Below are positions 55,851-64,000 of a stretch of DNA of 64,000 bases, piece after piece. Origin of the DNA: Palaemon carinicauda (Eukaryota > Arthropoda > Malacostraca > Decapoda > Palaemonidae). The notes under the pieces were generated by a model. The model worked only from the letters and a program-made list of their open reading frames with translations. It made no database searches and was not told the DNA's origin. Both the position numbers and the translations under genes were made by a program. How positions within the stretch are numbered: the stretch's first letter is position 1; each line of letters opens with the position of its first letter. The stretch is taken from positions 26,496,190 to 26,560,189 of the forward strand of contig NC_090765.1 in assembly GCF_036898095.1 (NCBI RefSeq), given 5' to 3'.

Positions 55851-57039
55851 AGTGAGATCCAGACGTGTTGTTTTCTTAGCTTTGTGTTTCGGTGTTTTTG
55901 AAGATGTCAGACGTTTTGGAGATCCCTGCTCCCAAGTTGAGTATTATTATTATCTGTTTTGATAATTCTAGGTAGCGACATACGTTAAATTAATAATCTT
56001 GTTAATTTTAGTCTCAGCCGTTTTGTATGATGCCTTTCCTTATGGGTATATTTGGCAGCCATTTTGGTGTCGCTACCTCCTGATCTCTTCGTTATGTGTG
56101 ACTTTCAATTAGTTCCTCATACTAATTGTGGTCTCATTTAGTTGTTTTTAGACATATTATACAGTGTTTTTGCATGGTTATTGACATTTATTTAGGCTAT
56201 TTTGACGTTCAGTTAGTTAGCCTACCCGACCGAGCAGTACGCGGCTTCAGACAGTAGCCTACCCCGTGAGCTTCCCCTTCGATATATGTATTTTATATCT
56301 TAGTTAGCTTGTTCATTTTGAGTATTTTATGGGGAATCGGAACACGATTTTACTTTATTTAGGGACTACCTGACCAGGTCGGCAACTACCCGATTTTGGA
56401 GGGTTAGGCTATACTTTCTTTTTACGCCGTATTCCTCGGCCCTTTTTCCCCTCTTTTTACGCCGTATTCCTCGGCCCTTTTTCCCCCCTTATTACTCACT
56501 TATGTTGTTATAGCCTATTTAATTGTATATCACGTCTGCCACAATTATTATTATCATTATTGTTTTTTTCTTTATCTGCGTGCTTTCGCGGGAAGCCATA
56601 TGCCTACCGCCTCATCGGGTATTTCCTTTGTGTCTCGGAGGGTAGTCCCACTCCCCCCGACCACAGTGATCACCTAATTTCGAGCCAGTCACTCTCCTTG
56701 GGTGTCCTCTCCCCCTATAGGCCTTTCGCCACTCCCTACATCGGGTAGTAGGGTTGAGTCACGTGCTTTTATAGAAAATGGGAATTAACCCGAGGTGGAG
56801 GCTGGCTCATACGCTCCGTGCGTCGACGCGGGTAGCGCTCTCTCTTCCTCCCGTCATGGTTGGCCACCAGACGCGCGGGACTGAGTATGCTTCTCGTCTC
56901 GTACCTCGCACCCCCCTATTTCCCTAGTACTCCATCCTTGTTATCCTTCCGTTCTGGGAGGGGCAGAGGATTCCGAGGGAGCCATGGTGGCAGACCTTCT
57001 GCGAACCAATGAGACTCCTCAGGTAGGGGGGAGGTTATA

Positions 57040-58829
57040 CCTTTTCCGGAGCCATTGAACGTTCAACAAATGGGGGCACAGCATAGTAACAAAGGGCCTA
57101 GGGTGGAGTTGGATTCAAGGGCCCCCTCCACCGATCAGTATTTATCAGATTTCAACGGCAGATCTCACGCTTTTCGCACACGATCTCCTTCTCAAGAATG
57201 CAATAAAGGAGGTAAAATGTTTAAAGCTTCAAGGTCGCTTATTCAGCATGCCAAAGAAAGACTCGGACAAATGAAGAGTCATCTTAGATCTGTCCCATTT
57301 GAATACATACATTCAATGCGACAAGTTCCATATGCTGACTGTCTCGAAGGTGCGGCCCTTACTTCCCCGTGGGGCCGTCAACACCTCTATAGATCTTACA
57401 TACGCTTATTATCATATTCCGATAGCGCAGCATTTTCGTCCTTTTCTAACGTTCAAGCTAGGCAAACAGGCACACCTTCAGGGTGATGCCGTTCGGTCTC
57501 AATATCGCTCCCAGAATATTCACGAAGTTAGCAGATACAGTGGTCCAAGAGCTGAGAACTCAAGGAATACAGCTAGTGGCCCATATAGATGATTGGCTTA
57601 TTTGGGCCAACAGCGTCAAAGAATGTCGCAAGGCGACGGCCAAAGTAATAAAGTTTCTGGAACACTTAGGGTTCCAAGTGAATTTCAAAAAGTCCCGCCT
57701 GATTCCGGTGTCATGCTTCCAGTGGTTAGGTCTACAATGGAACCTGACCACCCACAAACTGCTGATTCCTCCAAAAATGAGGAAAGAGATTGCTATGAAC
57801 ACAAAAAGATTTCTCAAGGACAAATTAACATCTCGAAGGAACCAAGAAAGGATCTTAGGTTCAGTCCACTTTGCTTCTGTAACAGACGTTCTACTGAAAG
57901 ACAAATTGAAGACATCAATCGAGCTTGGCAGTCCAGGCCAAACAACAAAAGTCGAGACAAGATTTCTCGGATTCCATTTATCCTAAGGAAAAGACTTCAA
58001 CCATGGACGAGAGTAAAAAACTTGGCAAAATTGGTACCTCTTCATTTCACTCCGCTGGCATTAGTAGTCCATACGATTGCCTCCCTAAGCGGTTGGGGGG
58101 GTTAATCCCCTTTCAAAAAGGTCCAAGGTTTGTGGTCAGTGACATTCCAACAGCTGCACATCAATATTCTAGAGGCCATGGCGGTATTCTTGACTCTAAA
58201 AAAGCTCTCCCCGTCAAAGAATCAACATATCAGATTAATTCTAGACAGCGCGGTGATAGTTCACTGCATCAACAGGGGAGGTTCCAAATCAGGTGATAAT
58301 TGCAATTTTTTCACTGGCAACAAGGAACCATTGGCATTTGTCAGCAGTTCACCTGGAGGGCGTAAGGAACGTAGTCGCCGATGCACTTTCACGGATGACC
58401 CCGCTGGAGTTGGAATGGTCCCAGGACCAAGAGTCATTCCGTTGGATTTGCCAGCAAGTTCCGGGTCTTCAAGTGGATCTATTTGCCATAGAATCCAACC
58501 ACAAACTACAATGTTATGTAGCCCCCAACCTGGACCCTCTGGCCTATGCCACGGATGCCATGTCCATCGATTGGAACACCTGGCAGAGGATTTACCTGTT
58601 TCCTCCTATAAACATGCTGATGAAAGTTCTGGACAGGCTCAGGACTTTCAATGGACAGATTGCTCTAGTGGCTCCCAATTGGCTGAAAGGCAACTGGTTC
58701 CCTCTCTTGGCGGAACTGGGACTCCGTCCTTGGCGGATCCCCAACCCGAAGGTAACGCAAACAGTACAAACTAGCAATGTGTCGCCTTCCTCAAGAATTC
58801 TGAGTGCCCTAGCTTTATGGACTTCATGA
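57040..58829 (+). pseudogene. DIRS reverse transcriptase/RNase H, broken (copy C)
   Basis: RT/RNase H of copy C. Several frameshifts (about 57270, 57470, 57910). Active-site changes specific to this copy: motif A reads SIDLTYAYYHIPI, where A and B have TDAYYH, and motif C reads AHIDDWLI where A and B have AYLDDWLI. RNase H starts HTIASLSGWGG, so the first catalytic Asp (HTDAS) is Ile. The DIRS C-terminal domain (VDLFAIESNHKLQCYVAPNLD to ALVAPNWLKGNW) is open to 58829. Non-functional beyond its frame breaks. Confidence 0.9.
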
Positions 58830-59804
58830 AAATTGCGGCACAGAAGGATGCTGATATCGATCCTCTTAACACATTGTTCCTGGAGTCGGACAAGAGGGAT
58901 TCCACCCTTCGGCAATATGATTCTACTGTAAAGAAGTTAGCAAAGTTTTTGAAAGACTCGGATGTTCAGTCGATGACTGCCAATCTGGCAGTTACCTTTT
59001 TCAGAACTTTGTTTGGAGGGGGACTAGCCACTAGTACTATTACCACGATTAAGTCTGCTTTGAAGAAAATATCTCAGTTCAGGTTCCATATTGACCTTAC
59101 GGATTCATATTTTTCATCTATCCCCAAAACTTGTGCTAGGGTGAAACCAGCAACTCGTCCTCACACGGTTTTTTTGTTTCTAAATGATGTCCTTAAATTG
59201 GCTTCTGATACTGATAATGACTCATGCTCTTATATAACGCTTCTTAGGAAAACGTTATTCTTGGTAAGTTTAGCTTCAGGAGCCAGAATATCTGAACTCT
59301 CGGCGTTATCTAGAGAGCCAGATCACATTGACTTTCTTTCTTCTGGTGAGGTCTTACTCTCTCCAGATAGACAATTCTTAGCAAAGAATGAAGATCCACA
59401 GAATAGATGGACCCTGTGGACGATTGTCCCACTTTCTCAGGATCTCTCCCTGTGCCCAGTTAACACTGAAAGCTTATTTGAATAAAACTACTAATACGTC
59501 TTCAGGCCCTTTGTTTATTAGAGAACATGGAGGAACTATTTCCCTGAAAGGAATTAGGTAGCAGATTCTTTATTTTATTAAGCAAGCCAATCTGGCTTCA
59601 GTCCCACATGCCCATGATATCCGAGCAGTGGCAACATCAGTTAATTATTTTCATCACATGAATTTTGAAGAATTAAAAAGATACACAGGCTGGAAATCAC
59701 CAACAGTCTTCAAACGCCACTATTTAAAATCTTTGGAGGCCCTTAAATTTGCAACAGTGGCAGCAGGGAACGTGGTTCCTCCGGATTTAGGAGAACCATT
59801 ATAA
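58740..59804 (+). pseudogene. DIRS tyrosine recombinase, broken (copy C)
   Basis: YR open from 58817 to 59485 (STLRQYDSTVKKLAKFLK ... GARISELSALS with the catalytic Arg), without the 7-bp duplication of copy B. The one-base loss near 59470 puts the rest into another frame, where TAG replaces a Gln codon at about 59559. Beyond these, the HDIR motif and the RHYLK tyrosine are still readable. Both lesions are shared with copy B. Confidence 0.9.
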
Positions 59805-60176
59805 CTAGATCCTATCTTCTCATCTCTTTTTTCTTTTAGTGCCTTGTCTCCTTATAAGGAGTGGGCCGTTACCTGCCTTGCCTACTTCCCTACCGTACCT
59901 TTGACATTCATTTGGTTTACACCCTACCCCATGGTTATGATGTATATAATTTATTTATGTCTTTTCTTGTTATAATTAAATATCTCATGTTCTTTGTTTG
60001 TTGGAAGTTTTCCCTTAATTTTTATCTTTAAATTTTGGGTGTCTGATTGGGTATTGTACTTTAAAAGATTGGTAGTTTAAGGTTTATTATTAAACATTCT
60101 TAATTCAATATTCTATTCTATTTCAGTTCCTTAACTTTCTGGGCGTTTCCAAGCGTTAGGACCAATTCTCTTATTA

Positions 60177-60266
60177 TTTCACGGAGCAACACAGGTTGAG
60201 CCCAGAAAAGGGATTTTGACGAAGGAAAAATCTATTTCTGGGCGAGGAACCTGTGTCGCCCAGTGA
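60177..60266 (+). repeat. ICR, DIRS copy C
   Basis: Same structure as 27237-27326, with GAGCCCAGAAAA|GGGATTTTGACG at the centre marking the circle junction. Confidence 0.92.
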
Positions 60267-60309
60267 ACCCACCCCCCTTTTTTCCTCACCCTAGGCTGGT
60301 CCAAGCTTG

Positions 60310-60663
60310 GGGTGCTAGTAGGAATGAGGGAAGAAGCGTGAGAAGTGGTAGGGGTGGGGGGAGGGTAGTCGTAGTAGAGGGCAGTAGTCGGATGTAGAAC
60401 GGCACCTCGTAGTATCGAGGGATATTGAGGAAGGAGAGGACTAACTGGTGAGGGACCTCTGGTCGTGGTTCTAACACGCCCCAGTTACTATACCGACACT
60501 CAATTAGAGTGAGCGAGCTGGGTTTATTCCTGGCATTCCATGCAACTTTTTTCTGTGGTATATTTAGCAGTATTTATACCTTAGAAATGGTGCTATAAGG
60601 AGCATTTCACTGGGCGACACAGGTTCCTCGCCCAGAAAAATATTTTTCCTTCGTCAAAATCCC
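60310..60663 (+). repeat. Right inverted terminal repeat, DIRS copy C
   Basis: Reverse complement of 55525-55850 plus the outer end CGTCAAAATCCC, followed by TTTT of the target. Confidence 0.92.
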
Positions 60664-60848
60664 TTTTATAAATAATTTCAGCAATAAAATATTTTCCTTA
60701 AGGCCAACGACTCGTCAGTATATTCTTTGAAATCCCATTTACTGTATTCAAATATAAAATATACAATAGTGCAACCATTCTCCCTTAACTTGAAATGACA
60801 GAGTCATGAAGAAAATAAAACAGATAACAAAAAGAAAAGGAAAAACAC

Positions 60849-60974
60849 CTCTCCCAGTACAGCCAGCTTCGTCGGATCCATCACTGCAGTCTGGAACATT
60901 GTCACATTTCCATTCCAATGAAATACAGGCACCATCTGAACACTGAAACTCGTCGCCTGTACATTGTCGATCAA
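60849..60974 (-). CDS. LDLa exon b' (copy 2)
   Basis: 126-base minus-strand exon, duplicate of 27906-28031. Module [38 protein letters not shown] with the canonical DEFQC. Acceptor TTTGTAG, donor GAGAG|GTGTTT. Joins exon c' (CCA G|TT, giving Val) and exon a' (G|GA, giving Gly) in frame. Confidence 0.93.
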
Positions 60975-63034
60975 CTACAAAGGAAGGCAAATCAATAACA
61001 GACTTGAGTGGTTCATTTCAAAATTAACTAAGTCAGACATAAAGAAACAGCTTTAAGTAACCAAAAAGAAAGCTACATATACATCACAAGAAAACAAAAC
61101 AAAATAAGCTTATCAAGTCTACAAAGTGTTCTTGATGTTTGTAACCCACATTCTACTTAAGTTTTGAGGCAATTCTGACATGCTTTAATACTGTGCAGTG
61201 ATGTTTTTTTTATTCCCTAAATTGTAAAATTGCTTATAAACCTAAAAATTATAAAGGTTCCCCATAAAATCTAATACTCACAAAACTACAAGCCTCTAGA
61301 TATCAATTTTTCCCATTTATATTTCACATCTTAAATCATAGAAGTTTTCATGGAAACTACCAGGTTAGTACCAAAATACTGAAATACACACATTTTCTAA
61401 TTCCAAATAGTTCTAGATTAATTAATACATCTGATACAACCAAGCATTTCAATGTTCCTCTCACATCACATATTAGTAAATTAGTGCCAATTATTCAAAT
61501 TCATTACAAGCATATTCCATTTGAGTTTCAACTACCACTGCATTTCAAAAAATTCAAGTGCTACATTAGTGCCAATGCATTTCACTGCATACCACCAAAA
61601 TAAGTTTAATTCCATTCAATGCTACTGTACTTTGAGTATGTGTATTTAGAATATCAACTGTTGAGCTAATTCAGCAAATGTCATACAAAATGTAATTACA
61701 AAAAGTAAACTGTTGGAGGACTCTCACATGTCAATGTTGTACTTATAAATTTAAAGTGAGGCTTAGACATTAATAAGAACTTTTCCAAAAACTAAAGGGA
61801 TAAGAAAATACTCACAGTGGCTTAAAACCTGATATATAGAAAGAAAACAAATAGCTGGCCTAATAAAAAAAAATACTGATTATTAAATATCAAAACTAGC
61901 TGTATCTCTCATACAGTAATCTCATATTTCAAGTTTTGGTTAATATTCTACATTCTCAACACCATGCATATCATAAGAGTAATATTGAAGTTAGATGGAT
62001 CATGAGACACCCAAATTTCTATAGAATTCTTACTTCCTGAAGTTCTTTCAGATTCTTAAAACCCTTAACACATAAAATCTACAATTCTCTACATATATAT
62101 ATACCAACTCCTTAATTGTTTAATATTATTGTCTATAATATTTATTAGCATTATTAACATGTAACTTCAAGCACAACGTGAGTGGCAATTGTTGCATATA
62201 TATTATTCCTATATTTTGAAATAAACATCTAATTTCATTATAATATTCCTTTAGACGGCACTAACCTAAAGGGCTTTTTTACAAGTTTTCAGTCAATAAT
62301 TTAAGATTACGTCAAGCTCACGAACTTTAAATTTCCTAACAAGGCATATATTGTATTACAATCCCACTGGGGCATTGTGATAACTGTGAATTAGATCTTT
62401 TTCTCTGCCTGCTTCTAGACATAAAATTGGCATGATCTAAAGAGATGAACACCAATATCTTTGAAATCTTTCTTGCTTTTTCTTACATTTGACATATGGT
62501 TTTAAATGTGAAACTAAGTTCACTTCAGTATGAAAGATTTTTACAATATTTTATTAATGTCAAAAAGATTTTGACAATACTTCCATTTGTGGAAATTGAG
62601 TGAATAAGAAACACAGTAATTTCTTATAATCTGGGATTCTAAAAGCCAAGTTTATATAACTTTCTAATATTAAGTCATTAATATTTCTAAAATTCTTATT
62701 TCTTTAAACTATGTCTCTTCATGGAAAACATAGGTTGAAGCGCAGACGACTTCCTTGAAAAAATATAAGAACACAGTGAGTATTTTCAAAAGACCCTTTG
62801 TGAGTTGCAAAATCACAAACATACCACCACTTCACACAGCTAAATTACTACTGTATAGTAATAGTTCAAATAAATACAAAACTCTCAGTGCACACATATT
62901 ACATTAACTAAAAACCAAAAATTTTACCTACACTAACTCGGATATAGCCTATTGTTATCATAAAAAGCAACGGCAAAAATTTAGTATGGGAAGTGTTACT
63001 CAGAGGAGCAATGATAAAAAAAAAAACTTCTAAC

Positions 63035-63160
63035 CTGGGGGACATCCAGTTTCATCAGAGGCGTCAAGGCAATCAGTTACTCCATTACACCTTTTTTCCA
63101 ACCCAACACATTGCCGAGAGGAACATGAGAACTCATTGCTTGAACACCCTTGACCAGTGC
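63035..63160 (-). CDS. LDLa exon c' (copy 2)
   Basis: 126-base minus-strand exon with normal borders: acceptor AAACAG|GC and donor CCCCCAG|GTTAGA. Module GQGCSSNEFSC, SSRQCVGLEKRC, NGVTDCLDASDETGC. Its first two bases GC complete a split codon from an exon to the right of the window. It is the first LDLa exon seen in transcription order. Confidence 0.93.
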
Positions 63161-63379
63161 CTGTTTGAATCAAATTAATTTGCATAATGAAAAAAGAAGG
63201 ACAAGGGATATGGAGTCTGATAGATGTCTGTGTGTGCAACAGTCTCATTAGCAAACAAACTACAAAGAGCAAAGCAATACCAATGCTAAATACTTTACTG
63301 TATTTGAATAACAGGGTAATATATATGTTCAATACAGCCCAAACAAAATTACCAGGAGCATACCAAACTCGAGTCTGCT

Positions 63380-63383
<4 letters not shown>

Positions 63384-63436
<53 letters not shown>
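63384..63436. repeat. (GA)n microsatellite
   Basis: About 26 GA units; duplicate of 30445-30497. Confidence 0.95.
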
Positions 63437-63440
<4 letters not shown>

Positions 63441-63860
63441 TAAAAACCTCAGAAATTTGGAGCAAAGGCTACGGGGTATGACTAATCTTGAAAGAAATTG
63501 ACAACTCAACACTGACAGAAAAAAATCTACACATGGTTTCAAACTTTAATTACTTCATCGTTTTACTCTGGCCAAGAACAAGACAAAGGAGAATACAGCC
63601 CAAGCCACCCATACCAGGTTGGTCTGCTGTGAGATTGGACAAAAATCTCCCACCTTCACCAATCTCCACTGGCCAGCGTGGTGGTGAAAACTGGCTAAAC
63701 CCCAGTCATGAGTTGACATGTCTGAGGCCTTTGCCATGCAGTGGACTAGAAATGGCTGCATTTGTTGTATACATAATACATATATATATATATCATCATC
63801 TCCTATGCCTACAGATGCAAAGGGTCTCCGTTAGATTTTGTTAGTCGTCTCTATCTTTAA

Positions 63861-64000
<140 letters not shown>

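Larger units (their letters stand above)
55525..60663 (+). mobile_element. DIRS-like retrotransposon, family I copy C (internally deleted)
   Basis: Duplicate of copy B lacking about 3057 bp corresponding to 20949-24005, i.e. the whole intron/gag region. The break falls in GGGAGG, present at both edges in copy B. ITRs, RT, YR and ICR remain. It shares with B the YR frameshift and the TAG codon, so these predate the duplication; other lesions are its own. Confidence 0.93.

Overview
This is eukaryotic, AT-rich, intron- and repeat-dominated DNA, most likely from a decapod crustacean. The pointers are the abundance of DIRS-like retrotransposons, long (AT)n tracts, RTE-type and I/Jockey/CR1-type LINE pieces and a dispersed repeat whose 3' tail is shared with a LINE. 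The species cannot be named from sequence alone. No bacterial-type operon, tRNA, rRNA or CRISPR was seen.

Host gene: eight minus-strand exons, each coding one LDL-receptor class A (LDLa) module, lie at 63035-63160, 60849-60974, 53249-53359, 49887-49994, 34101-34235, 30095-30220, 27906-28031 and 17209-17319. All are symmetric phase-1 exons whose split codons join in frame in this order. They are an internal stretch of a large LDLa-array protein (perlecan/trol-like or LRP-like; identity unresolved) that extends beyond both window ends. The three-exon set c-b-a occurs twice because a block (15791 to about 30985, and 51837 to the window end) is duplicated, with unique exons e and f between the copies.

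Mobile DNA: three families of DIRS-like tyrosine-recombinase retrotransposons dominate. Family I: copy A (2862-11881, + strand, about 9 kb, nearly complete, interrupted by a LINE) and copies B (19476-27722) and C (55525-60663), which are the two duplicates of one insertion; C has lost about 3.06 kb. Family II (minus strand): a decayed but structurally complete copy at 35303-43066 with GC-rich minisatellites in its presumed gag part, and a better preserved partial copy at 44972-48500 that runs into a 500-base N gap (48501-49000). Family III: one right terminus at about 15180-15783. Each shows the DIRS hallmark of an internal complementary region (ICR) equal to the reverse complement of the joined ends; families I and II also show both inverted terminal repeats (ITRs).

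Other elements: a LINE with a (TAA)n tail at 130-1188 and 43279-44864; a truncated RTE LINE at about 12020-14580 (minus) and an RTE scrap at 2782-2865; an I/Jockey-like LINE end nested in DIRS copy A (9204-9927) with an 11-bp target-site duplication; pogo/Tigger-type DNA transposon remnants; and many microsatellites.

Family I elements appear to encode: a short start exon, a separate Cys/His exon, the Gag-like main exon, RT/RNase H with a C-terminal DIRS domain, then the tyrosine recombinase, the ICR and the right ITR. GT-AG introns bracket the Cys/His exon. Copy A keeps all YR catalytic residues; its RT/RH frame is broken by a 1-base loss and a nonsense codon.
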